DNA from: Pseudomonas sp. GM41(2012)
GTDB lineage: Bacteria; Pseudomonadota; Gammaproteobacteria; Pseudomonadales; Pseudomonadaceae
Direction of reading: 5' to 3'
Assembly: GCF_000282315.2 (NCBI RefSeq)
Contig: NZ_AKJN02000011.1
Coordinates: 310,001-374,000, forward strand
DNA: 64,000 bases
Positions 43,118-51,403 of this stretch are shown piece after piece; position 1 is the stretch's first letter, and the number at the start of each line of letters is the position of its first letter. The notes beneath the pieces were generated by a model that did not search any database, was not told the origin of the DNA, and saw only the letters and a list, made by a program, of their open reading frames with translations. A program made the position numbers and the translations under genes.

Positions 43118-43140
43118 CGCCGGGGCATTACACCCCGGCG
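43118..43140. other. Inverted repeat/hairpin after the toxin-like gene
   Basis: CGCCGGGG (43118-43125) and CCCCGGCG (43133-43140) form a perfect 8-bp stem with loop CATTACA, 10 bp beyond the minus-strand stop codon. No T-run follows on either strand, so I call it a hairpin rather than a terminator. It may attenuate read-through into the beta-rich protein genes. Confidence 0.5.
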
Positions 43141-43149
43141 CCGGTGGTG

Positions 43150-46100
43150 TCAGAGGTTCTCGAAGTGCAGCAAGGCTAACGGCCTGCCGATGTCACCACG
43201 CCAGATAGGGTCGACCGGTGCACCGGTTTGCGCCTGCGTTTGTTGCCATTGCAGGCCGAGATGGCGTTGCTGCGCGGTTTTGAGGTGAGCTTTGACAAAC
43301 TCGTCGAAGCGCGGTTGGGGCTTGTTGTAGTGAAAATGGGCATACCACCGGGGCTGTGCCGGGGTTTGCATCAGGTCGAGTACTTCATATTCCTGCAGGA
43401 AGTCCCTGCGCCCGTCCGTCAGGCGTGCGAGCTCGGTCAATTCACCGTTCTTGCGAATCTGCACCGCACCCTGTTCGAGTAGATAGTCCAGATACCCTTC
43501 TGTAGGGGTTGGGCTGATGAGGGAGTGCTGGATGCGCAAGTCTCGTCCTTTGCGCGTCAGTTCGGCAGCCTTGTCGCGCAGTTGCCCGATGAGGGGGGGC
43601 TGGGGGTCGAGGCGTTCGATCTGGCTGGCGCGCAGGCGAAGCTCGGCGGCCTCAGTGAGCATCATGTGTTCGAGGTCGACGGGCAGCATTTTTTGCCTGG
43701 CGTAGGCTTCGACCTTGTTCTGGTACGCCGCCTGGGTGTTCAGTCGTTTCCTTGCCTCCGTCAACAAAGGCCTGACATCCGTGTGGGAGTGCTGTTGGCT
43801 GACCCGCAGGGGATTGTTCTGCAGACGGTATTTGCCGTGTGACCCTGGCAACCAGTTTTCGGTATAGCCATCGATGCCCTTGAGCGTGAATCGATCCTGG
43901 CCGCTGATCACATCACCGATCAACAATTGACCTTGCTCTGTTTCAAAGATCTTCTTCACGACAGGCCCGGCCGGTCGTGGCACAGATGTTTGCCTGATGG
44001 CCTGGCGAGCGCGTTCGGCGGTTTTTTCTATGCCGTCCAGCAGCAGCGGGACATAGGTGAGATCGAAATGTTGGGGGTAGCTGGCCGTCCATGCGGTCAG
44101 TTCCTTGCGAAATTGATCGTAAGCCGCGAGACAGTCTTCCAGAAGCCTGTTGCGTTCGGCGTGGCGGGCGTTGACTTGGGGAAGACTTTGCTGGGTAGCC
44201 AGGACCCGGTCGATCCTGACCCGTGCTTCAGCCATCTGGGGTTGCAGATAAAACCAGGAGACATCATCAATCGCATCAAACCGACTGACGACTTGCAAGT
44301 ATTGGCCTGTTTTCAAGTACTGCCGGTTCTCCGGCAGCAATGTCTTTACCAGGCTGTTTTTTTCTACCATTACGGTTTTTCGTTGAGCGTCATTGGTGAT
44401 GCGTCTGCTCCATTCATCAATCTGTGCGCTGGTCGCGTCGATTGATTCCAACTCCCCGATTACCTCTAGTCGCACATTTTTGCGCTGTTGCAGCAGACTC
44501 AATATGGGTTTGACGTCTGCATTGGGCAGAGCATCCGCCTGGTTCGCAATATCTTCGAGTTCGTCCAGGTGTTGAATGATGCGCTTGGCGCCAAACCTTA
44601 CCCGGTGCAGTGAGCGGTCCACTATCATCCAGGCCGCTCGACTTTTTTCTGTATTAATTTCTGCCCGCTTGTTGCCATGGCTCAGCGGCAACAGTTCTTC
44701 GAGTTCCAGATAATGGGTTTTGGCCTGTTCTATTTCTTGCAGGCAAGCGGCGTCCAGACGCTTGATTTGGGCCAGTTGGGTCTGAGGGGGGCTGCTGTAG
44801 AAGCGCTTCAGCGCCTCATTTGAGTGTTTGGTCAGGGTGATGAGTTGCTCGATCCTGGCATCGACGCTGGTTGTCAGTGCTTGTTGGCGCCGAAAAGCCC
44901 GATCGACCCACCAACGCGGCAGTCGCTCGCGGATGGCCGTCGGCCAGATCGGATCAAGCCTGTTGGCCAGGTAACTTTGTACCCCACCCCCTCCCGCCAG
45001 GCCGCCATTCAAGGCTGTCCCGTAAACGGCGAAGTGAGTGTTCCATTGCCCACTGGCATCGAGGGCTACCGGTTGTTTATAGCTTTTGATCCGAGTCCCG
45101 CTCAGCCGCCAGGCCCCGTCATGCAATTCCACCTTGTAGATGATTCCGTACCTGACAATGAAGTCACCGTCGGCGTGACGATAGACATTGCGGTAGACGC
45201 CGTGCGCATCGGGTTGAAGGCCCGCCAGGGAAATGTGTTTTTCGTAGTGGTAGCCAGCGAAACGGGCCGCTATATGCCGGGCCTCTCGTGCCGATATCAG
45301 AGGTGTGGACGAGGCGGCAATGCCTCTGGATATTCTGCCCCACTGGCGATGAAGCGTTCGTGTGCGGGTCGCGCCGAGCCGCAAGCTGAAACCCGAAAGA
45401 AGGTCCATGCCTGCATCGATCAATGCCTGCAAAACCATGGTTATTTCAGCCATGCCACGCACGTGATCACCTGTGCGAAAGGCCGCGACGGCTTGATTGG
45501 TGCTGTTCCAGGCGTCATAGAGGCCGACGCCGGTGCCGATGATGGGCAAGACGCCAATGGCCATTTTCAAATAGGTGAACACCTTCTCGCCGTTGACCGC
45601 GTATTGCTCCAGAAACAGTTCGCTGTTGGAGCGTGAGGTGTTGCGGTGAGCCTGGATCAGGCGGCCCATCTCGGCATGCAATAGATGGGCTGGCAATGAA
45701 GTGCTTTTGGGCCACGGGCGCCCGACACTGATGATCCCATCGAAGTTTTTCAGCAAGGCCTGCGTGATGCGGCTCAGGTGATTCGCCTTTAGGCCTTCAA
45801 GGGCGCGCTCTGCCAGATAGTTGGCTATTTCACTGCGAAGGCACAGATCGAACAACGCCTTACGGGCTTGCTCCAGACTGTCGTATCGGCGCAGGAACAC
45901 GCCGTCCGGGGTGTCGGGCAGGTACAGCAGCGTAAGACCGCTGATTTGCTCCTCAATGAAGGTAATGCCCGACAGGGTGCTTGGCTTGTTGTCCGTGTCT
46001 TTGCCTCCTGCGCTCAAGCACGCGGGCAGCAGTACGATCTGCTGGCCATTGGCGGACCAGGCTTGCGGCGTCGCAGCCTCAATGGCGACGCTCAGGATTT

Positions 46101-48741
46101 GCCACTCGGTGGCGTTGATTGCACCTCGCAGGAGGGCAAAGCGTCCCTGAATGGCGAGTTGCAAGCGGTAGGGTTCGAGCAGGCATTCGTGGTGGTATTC
46201 ACGTTCGAAGGCCGATGCTGTCGCCGGTCCGCTGTAGGTGCTGCGGATCAGATCTTCGTAGTGCTGCGCCAGATCGAGTTCCGGCACGAGGGCGTACAGG
46301 TACGACTGCGTGATGCCTTTGACCAGCGCATCGCGCTCGACATCGGAGCTGGCGGTGACTTCGACACGCATGAAGCTCAAGCGCTGCTTGATACCGTCGT
46401 CGATGTTCAGCAGCGCCAGTTCTTGGATCGACAGTTTGCTGCGGCTTTGGCTGGCGACCCACACGGTTTTGGTCGGCGTTCCCGGTGCGCCAGGGGCCTC
46501 TGTGAAGTGTTGTTCGGATGTCACCGCATCAGGCAGGTCCAATTGCACGGCGAAACTGTGCTTGAGTGAGAAATCCTTGCGCAGTCGGGCATCAATGCGT
46601 TTGGCGGCGAAGTCACTGACCAGCGGCAAAGTGAGCTCGTGTAACGCGTGGGCGCGTTGCAAGGCCGGTACATAGCGTTCAATCAATGCATTGAGCTGCA
46701 AGCGTTCACCCTGCGACGCCTGGGTGAGCCATTGGGGGAACTGACGGCTCAATCGTGCGATCAGGTTTTGCTCGACGAGTTGTGCGTAAGCAAGGTCCCG
46801 GTTCGGGTGGCTGGGTACCAGCAGGGCGGCAAGCGTATGCTCGCGTAACTGTCCCAGTGCGTTCGCTTGTTGTGCGGGGTGGGAACTGATGGGGAATTGC
46901 AGGCGGATCTCGGCTGCGCGGCGTTCGAAGGTCGAGACTTGTCGATGCAAGCTGTACTCGAAAGGGTCGGTGTCGATCGGGGTCAGCTGTAACGCCGCGT
47001 GCCCGTCGGCGGCATGCAGCTTAAACAGGGAACTCTGCATTTCCCGGCGATTGGCGAACCGTTGCAAGCCTCCGCCAGCACCGGTGCAGTAGAGCAACAG
47101 GCTTTGCGTTGAGGACGGGTCTTGCAGCGTCGCGGTGTCGGCGAAAACCAGCAGTCCCTCCAGCTCCTGGCGCTGGGAAACGGTTTCAATGTCGCGGGTT
47201 TCGCTGACCGATAATGTGACGAAGGCAGCGCCGCTGTGATCAGAACGATCGGTGCTGGCAGGCGTTTTCAACACCGCTTCAAGCAGGCTGTATTCGGCGG
47301 TATCGATCTGCTCCAGTTTGAGTTGGATGTCGGCCTCGGTTTGCAGGGCCTTGAGTCTCGCCCGGTAGAGTGCGGTGTATTGAATGTTGATCGTCGACAT
47401 ATCGAAAACGCGCTCGCGCTCCAGCAAGGCGGATGCCGCTGTCATGGCGGCTTGCTCGGCCTCGTCCAGGGATGCAAACAGGGTCTTGAGCTCTGTCACC
47501 CGTGGATTGTCAGGCGTTCCCGGATCGTTATTGTTCAGCAGGTTTTCGATGGCGCTGTATTGCTGTTCGAGGGCGGCCTTGCGCACGAACAAAGAGAATT
47601 CGTGCCCCGGATTGCCGAACGGGAAGGGCGGAGCGAGCGCCTGATCATCCTGCTCGTGTACCGGTGCGGGGAGGTCCGGCGCTTGGGCAAAGCCCCCCGT
47701 TGCGCGGCGTTGCGCGTCGACTTGATCGACAGCGAGCAGTGCGTAGGCCGCCTGTTCGGCCATGTCATCGCCAAGGCCGGTGCTTGCGCTTTCCAGTTGA
47801 ATGGCGTGCAGACGGTCCAGTAATTGGGCCGCTCCTGCCTCCAGCGGGGCGCTCGGGTTGTTGTAGTCGACAACGCTGTGACCGTCAGTCGTGACACTCC
47901 AGGGGATTTCGTGTTGATGCCTGATCAGCCAATTGTCCAGTTCGCTGCGCTGACTGAAGTGCAACAGTGCAGGCCGGTGGGTGGGCAGATACAGCAACTG
48001 CTCGGTGGATTGTCCCCCGTAGAGACTGATGCCCAGCACACCGGGAAGTTTGGCGAAACGATTGTCACGGCGCTGCAGGGCCAACTGTTCGGCGATGACC
48101 CGCTGGCCTGCCACTTCGGATTTTCCATCGACGGGATCGAGGATCGCCAGCAGCGGCTTTAACTGCTCGGCACTTAATGCACCCTCGGCGAGGGCCAACT
48201 GGCCTGCGGCGTCAACGTGTGTGCGGTACAACCGGGCGGCCAGGTGCCGTCTTGATAATGGCGAGCCATTTGCCCGGCCGTTCCAGTACGTGTTCCAGCC
48301 GTCCGTCAGGCACTGCTTCAGGCCCAGGGCCTTGAGTCGTTTGAGCAGTTCTCCGGCAGAGGTGGCGGCGTGTCGATGGGGGCGATCGATCCCCGTCACC
48401 TGACAGGGCGGGATACGCAGCAGGTCCAGTTTCGGTTGTTGCAGCAGGAAGGCGCAGGCTTGCGTCAGGCTGCAACGGCGCGAAGAGCGCTCGGCAGTGG
48501 CCGGAAAAAACAGGCCGACACGCTCGCCATCCAGATCCAGTTGCTGCTTGAGCGTTTGCGTCAACAGGCTGTGAACGCTGGGGGAGGTCGCCATGAGCTG
48601 GAGCATTTGCTGCTGGCTGTCTCGCCAGCGCTGCGAGGCCTGGAGGAACAAATGTTCATTCTGGATCGCCGGGACGGTGGCGGGTGCGAGGCCAAAGTCG
48701 CTGAGGGTGATACGGTCGGGGTTGTGAGGTTGTTCGAGCAT
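43150..48741 (-). CDS. Giant dermonecrotic toxin-like protein (DUF6543-type)
   Basis: A 1863-residue protein with no signal peptide. The opening (ITLSDFGLAPATVPAIQNEH) and the N-terminal ~700 residues match, from memory, the large Pseudomonas proteins labelled dermonecrotic toxin domain/DUF6543. Around residue 1060 hydrophobic stretches MAIGVLPIIGTGVGLYDAWN and VLQALIDAGMDLLSGFSLRL could insert in a membrane. The next ~180 residues contain short beta units (DFIVRYGIIYKVELHDGAWR). The C-terminal ~450 residues are helical and coiled, ending RWYAHFHYNKPQPRFDEFVK. I see no catalytic motif I can name. It heads a same-strand group with two beta-rich proteins. A secreted toxin or effector is the best guess; no immunity gene or secretion apparatus is visible. 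Confidence 0.7.
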   Translation of the reverse strand: MLEQPHNPDRITLSDFGLAPATVPAIQNEHLFLQASQRWRDSQQQMLQLMATSPSVHSLLTQTLKQQLDLDGERVGLFFPATAERSSRRCSLTQACAFLLQQPKLDLLRIPPCQVTGIDRPHRHAATSAGELLKRLKALGLKQCLTDGWNTYWNGRANGSPLSRRHLAARLYRTHVDAAGQLALAEGALSAEQLKPLLAILDPVDGKSEVAGQRVIAEQLALQRRDNRFAKLPGVLGISLYGGQSTEQLLYLPTHRPALLHFSQRSELDNWLIRHQHEIPWSVTTDGHSVVDYNNPSAPLEAGAAQLLDRLHAIQLESASTGLGDDMAEQAAYALLAVDQVDAQRRATGGFAQAPDLPAPVHEQDDQALAPPFPFGNPGHEFSLFVRKAALEQQYSAIENLLNNNDPGTPDNPRVTELKTLFASLDEAEQAAMTAASALLERERVFDMSTINIQYTALYRARLKALQTEADIQLKLEQIDTAEYSLLEAVLKTPASTDRSDHSGAAFVTLSVSETRDIETVSQRQELEGLLVFADTATLQDPSSTQSLLLYCTGAGGGLQRFANRREMQSSLFKLHAADGHAALQLTPIDTDPFEYSLHRQVSTFERRAAEIRLQFPISSHPAQQANALGQLREHTLAALLVPSHPNRDLAYAQLVEQNLIARLSRQFPQWLTQASQGERLQLNALIERYVPALQRAHALHELTLPLVSDFAAKRIDARLRKDFSLKHSFAVQLDLPDAVTSEQHFTEAPGAPGTPTKTVWVASQSRSKLSIQELALLNIDDGIKQRLSFMRVEVTASSDVERDALVKGITQSYLYALVPELDLAQHYEDLIRSTYSGPATASAFEREYHHECLLEPYRLQLAIQGRFALLRGAINATEWQILSVAIEAATPQAWSANGQQIVLLPACLSAGGKDTDNKPSTLSGITFIEEQISGLTLLYLPDTPDGVFLRRYDSLEQARKALFDLCLRSEIANYLAERALEGLKANHLSRITQALLKNFDGIISVGRPWPKSTSLPAHLLHAEMGRLIQAHRNTSRSNSELFLEQYAVNGEKVFTYLKMAIGVLPIIGTGVGLYDAWNSTNQAVAAFRTGDHVRGMAEITMVLQALIDAGMDLLSGFSLRLGATRTRTLHRQWGRISRGIAASSTPLISAREARHIAARFAGYHYEKHISLAGLQPDAHGVYRNVYRHADGDFIVRYGIIYKVELHDGAWRLSGTRIKSYKQPVALDASGQWNTHFAVYGTALNGGLAGGGGVQSYLANRLDPIWPTAIRERLPRWWVDRAFRRQQALTTSVDARIEQLITLTKHSNEALKRFYSSPPQTQLAQIKRLDAACLQEIEQAKTHYLELEELLPLSHGNKRAEINTEKSRAAWMIVDRSLHRVRFGAKRIIQHLDELEDIANQADALPNADVKPILSLLQQRKNVRLEVIGELESIDATSAQIDEWSRRITNDAQRKTVMVEKNSLVKTLLPENRQYLKTGQYLQVVSRFDAIDDVSWFYLQPQMAEARVRIDRVLATQQSLPQVNARHAERNRLLEDCLAAYDQFRKELTAWTASYPQHFDLTYVPLLLDGIEKTAERARQAIRQTSVPRPAGPVVKKIFETEQGQLLIGDVISGQDRFTLKGIDGYTENWLPGSHGKYRLQNNPLRVSQQHSHTDVRPLLTEARKRLNTQAAYQNKVEAYARQKMLPVDLEHMMLTEAAELRLRASQIERLDPQPPLIGQLRDKAAELTRKGRDLRIQHSLISPTPTEGYLDYLLEQGAVQIRKNGELTELARLTDGRRDFLQEYEVLDLMQTPAQPRWYAHFHYNKPQPRFDEFVKAHLKTAQQRHLGLQWQQTQAQTGAPVDPIWRGDIGRPLALLHFENL

Positions 48742-48847
48742 GGTTGCCTGGCTTCAAAGTGGACGATTGGCAGGCATTGAATGCGATGGGGATCGGGAGG
48801 TGGTGGTACATAGTTATCGCATTGACCGTTCAGCGAACTTCATCAAA

Positions 48848-48865
48848 CTGTCACGTAACTGTGGC
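48848..48865 (+). promoter_or_regulatory. Pho-box-like site upstream of the alpha/beta hydrolase
   Basis: CTGTCAC-GTAA-CTGTGGC is two 7-bp direct half-sites with 4-bp spacing, the layout of PhoB boxes (CTGTCAT-N4-CTGTCAT). It lies 64 bp upstream of the chosen start. PhoB control is inferred. Confidence 0.5.
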
Positions 48866-48929
48866 AGCGCGCTTGAACAAACTTCATCAGACTCGCGCTC
48901 TACTGGAGTTCTGCGTTTCGGTGTTTTTC

Positions 48930-49964
48930 ATGCGTGCACGATTTTTTTCCACAGCGGTTTTCCTGGCCGCGCTGTTGTTCGGCCTGCCGTCCTTGGCGGC
49001 GTCTCGTTGCGATATCAATGTTCCGACCGAACGGGTCGATCTGGCACAGGTGAGCCTGGCGTACCAGAGCATCGGCCGTGCCTCGGACCCTGCGTTGTTG
49101 CTGGTGATGGGCCTGGGCGGGCAGTTGATTCACTGGCCGGACGAGGTGGTGGTCGCGCTGTGTCAGCAGGGTTTTCGGGTCATTCGTTATGACAATCGCG
49201 ATGTCGGTCTCTCGACCTGGCGGCAAGCACCTGTCGACGCCAACCTGACGTTTGAAGTGCTGCGCTACAAACTCGGTTTGCCGGTGTCGGCGCCGTACAC
49301 CCTGACCGATATGGCTGACGATGCTTTCGGCTTGATGGATGCGTTGCACGTCGAGCAATTCCACGTGCTGGGCGCGAGCATGGGCGGGATGATCGCCCAG
49401 CACATGGCGGCGATGGCGCCGCAACGGGTCGAGAGCCTGACCCTGATCATGACCAGTTCCGGGGCCGAAGGCTTGCCGGCGCCGAGTGCGGCGTTGGTGC
49501 AACTGTTGTCGCGTCGTGGGGCGCCCAATCGCGAAGTGGCGCTGGAGCAGCAAGCCGATTTGCTGGCGGCGCTGGGCAGCCCGACGGTCAGCGATGATCG
49601 GCAGGCATTGCTGCATCAGGCGGCGCAGTCCTATGACCGGGCGTTCAACCCTGAGGGTGTGAAGCGCCAGATCATGGCGATCCTCGCCGAGCGCAGTCGT
49701 GTGGCACTGCTCAATCAACTGCGCGTACCGACGCTGGTGGTTCACGGCACTGCTGATCCGTTGTTGCCGGTCATGCACGGCGTGCACCTGGCGGCGCATA
49801 TCCGCGGCAGTCAGCTGAAACTGATTCCGGGGTTGGCGCATCGATTCCAGGAAGCGTTCAAGGCGCCGTTGCTGGCGGCGGTGCTGCCGTATTTGCAGGC
49901 CCACCGCGAAGACTCCTCGCATTGGGCGCAGATTGATCCGGTGGCTGAACACAACCTCCTGTAA
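48930..49964 (+). CDS. Secreted/periplasmic alpha/beta hydrolase
   Basis: A 344-residue alpha/beta-hydrolase from ATG 48930: MRARFFSTAVFLAALLFGLP is a convincing signal peptide ending before SRCDINVPTE, whereas the longer in-frame opening gives none. The fold is shown by LLLVMGLGGQLIHWPDEVV, the nucleophile elbow GASMGGMIAQH, and Asp/His in HGTADPLLP and GLAHRFQEA. By family it hydrolyses an ester or related bond; the substrate is unknown. A Pho-box-like repeat upstream suggests induction by phosphate limitation. No strong ribosome site sits at the usual distance from this ATG (GGAG lies about 22 bases upstream), so the GTG at 48921 is an alternative start. A REP pair follows. Confidence 0.8.
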   Translation: MRARFFSTAVFLAALLFGLPSLAASRCDINVPTERVDLAQVSLAYQSIGRASDPALLLVMGLGGQLIHWPDEVVVALCQQGFRVIRYDNRDVGLSTWRQAPVDANLTFEVLRYKLGLPVSAPYTLTDMADDAFGLMDALHVEQFHVLGASMGGMIAQHMAAMAPQRVESLTLIMTSSGAEGLPAPSAALVQLLSRRGAPNREVALEQQADLLAALGSPTVSDDRQALLHQAAQSYDRAFNPEGVKRQIMAILAERSRVALLNQLRVPTLVVHGTADPLLPVMHGVHLAAHIRGSQLKLIPGLAHRFQEAFKAPLLAAVLPYLQAHREDSSHWAQIDPVAEHNLL

Positions 49965-50018
49965 TCCCCAAATCCAACTGTGGGAGCAGATTTGCTCAGG
50001 CACCCGGACATACTTCAT

Positions 50019-50119
50019 GTAGGAGCTGCCGCAGGCTGCGATCTTTTGATTTTGATCTTCAGCGGTCAGGGAAAGATCAAAATCAAGGTCAAAAGATCGC
50101 AGCCTGCGGCAGCTCCTAC
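50019..50119. repeat. REP pair (REPIN-like), GTAGGAGCTGCCGCAGGCTGCGATC type
   Basis: Inverted arms 50019-50059 and 50073-50119 match over at least 31 bp (GTAGGAGCTGCCGCAGGCTG through GCGATCTTTTGA), then continue imperfectly with GATTTTGATCTT. It ends about 50 bp before the DsbA-family start. Confidence 0.86.
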
Positions 50120-50168
50120 GGGTGTATCGTTCGAACTTTCCGGCGCGTTCCAGTCTGCGAGGTGTGTG

Positions 50169-50837
50169 ATGAGTCCCCCCCTGAAAATCGATTTCGTCAG
50201 CGACGTGTCCTGCCCCTGGTGCGTCGTTGGTCTGTATAGCCTGACCCGGGCCCTGGATTTGCTGGGTGACGAGGTGCAGGCCGAGATCCGTTTTCAGCCG
50301 TTCGAACTGAACCCGAAGATGGGGCCTGAAGGGCAGAACATCACCGAACACATCACCGAGAAGTACGGCTCGACGCCTGAGCAATCCCGGAAGAATCGCG
50401 AGATGATCCGCGCGCGCGGCGCCGAGGTCGGGTTTGCGTTTCGCACGGATGGCAACAGTCGCATCTACAACACCTTCGACGCCCACCGCTTGCTGTTCTG
50501 GGCGGGACTGGAAGGGTTGCAGTTCAATCTGAAAGAGGCGCTGTTCAAGGCGTATTTCACCGAGGGCGGCAATCCGTCCGACCATGGCCAGTTGGCGCAG
50601 ATCGCCGAAAGCGTGGGGCTGGACCGGTCGCGAGCCGAGGCAATTCTGGCGTCGGACGAGTTCACCAAAGAGGTTCTCGAAGAAGAGCAGTTGTGGCTGT
50701 CGCGAGGCGTCAGTTCGGTGCCGACAGTGGTGTTCAACGGACAATACGCCGTCAGTGGCGGTCAGCCGGTGGAGACGTTTGTCGGGGCGATTCGGCAGAT
50801 CATGAGTGAAGCGAAGGGCGGGACGGTTAACGGGTGA
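50169..50837 (+). CDS. DsbA-family oxidoreductase (FrnE-like)
   Basis: A 222-residue cytoplasmic thioredoxin-fold protein with the CPWC active site (Cys15, Cys18) in FVSDVSCPWCVVGLYSL and an inserted helical domain; YNTFDAHRLLFWA and RGVSSVPTVVFNGQYAVSGG are typical of the FrnE/DsbA-like group. No signal peptide is present, unlike periplasmic DsbA. The ATG at 50169 has GAGG seven bases upstream. By family it is a dithiol-disulfide oxidoreductase or isomerase used in stress or polyketide contexts; the partner is unknown. It is flanked by repeats on both sides and looks monocistronic. Confidence 0.86.
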   Translation: MSPPLKIDFVSDVSCPWCVVGLYSLTRALDLLGDEVQAEIRFQPFELNPKMGPEGQNITEHITEKYGSTPEQSRKNREMIRARGAEVGFAFRTDGNSRIYNTFDAHRLLFWAGLEGLQFNLKEALFKAYFTEGGNPSDHGQLAQIAESVGLDRSRAEAILASDEFTKEVLEEEQLWLSRGVSSVPTVVFNGQYAVSGGQPVETFVGAIRQIMSEAKGGTVNG

Positions 50838-50863
50838 GGTTATGTGGCGACTCTCTAGATCGC

Positions 50864-51040
50864 CCCCTCACCCTAACCCTCTCCCCAGGGGGCGAGGGGA
50901 CTGACCGATGCGCCTAGTTGAAATTTTGCGACGTGAAAGATCTGAGTCGAACTCAGGCTTAGAAGCACATGAAGGTCTGCTCCCTTTCCCCCTCTCCCCT
51001 GTGGGGCGGTCCGACGTTTCGGGAGGGCTGGGGTGAGGGG
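50864..51040. repeat. Second composite repeat, diverged relative of 21736-22015
   Basis: The terminal inverted repeat CCCCTCACCC (50864-50873) and GGGTGAGGGG (51031-51040) and the internal GAGTCGAACTCAGG match the element at 21736, but there is one internal unit, and the right arm is interrupted by CGGTCCGACGTTTCGGGA. It fills the convergent gap between the DsbA-family and GlpM-family genes. Confidence 0.75.
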
Positions 51041-51064
51041 TGGTTCTAAAACCGATCACATCAG

Positions 51065-51403
51065 TCAGCCGTGAAGACGAACCCAAACCGAAACCAGCAC
51101 CGTAGCCGCCATCAACCAAGCCACCGCCGCCACAGCGAGCGAAGCCTCCAGCCGCATCCGGTCCACCATCACATACAACGTCGCCAAATAGATGAAGTAA
51201 GGAATGATCGACCACATCCCAAACACGATGGTGGTCTTCAAATCCTCCAGCGAGCGACCCTTGCCGACGATGTAATGCGCAATCAGCGCAAAGGTCGGAA
51301 ACAGCGGCACCAATCCAGCGATGTAATAGTTTTTGGTCTTGGCCAGTGCGGCGAGGATCACCACCACGGCTGCGCCCAGGGTTGCTTTGAGGATCAGGTC
51401 CAT
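51065..51403 (-). CDS. GlpM-family small membrane protein
   Basis: A 112-residue protein with four hydrophobic segments and the GlpM-family pattern MDLILKATLGAAVVVILAAL, KTKNYYIAGLVPLFPTFALI, FGMWSIIPYFIYLATLYVMV. GlpM was named from an effect on glycerol/alginate metabolism in P. aeruginosa; its biochemical role is not established. The ATG overlaps the aauR stop by one base (TGATG), so it is co-transcribed with aauR, yet no link between GlpM and amino acid uptake is known to me. Confidence 0.82.
   Translation of the reverse strand: MDLILKATLGAAVVVILAALAKTKNYYIAGLVPLFPTFALIAHYIVGKGRSLEDLKTTIVFGMWSIIPYFIYLATLYVMVDRMRLEASLAVAAVAWLMAATVLVSVWVRLHG

Noticed and set aside
43118..43140. Rho-independent terminator for the toxin-like gene
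   Set aside because: The stem is perfect, but neither strand has a following T-run, so I list it only as a hairpin.
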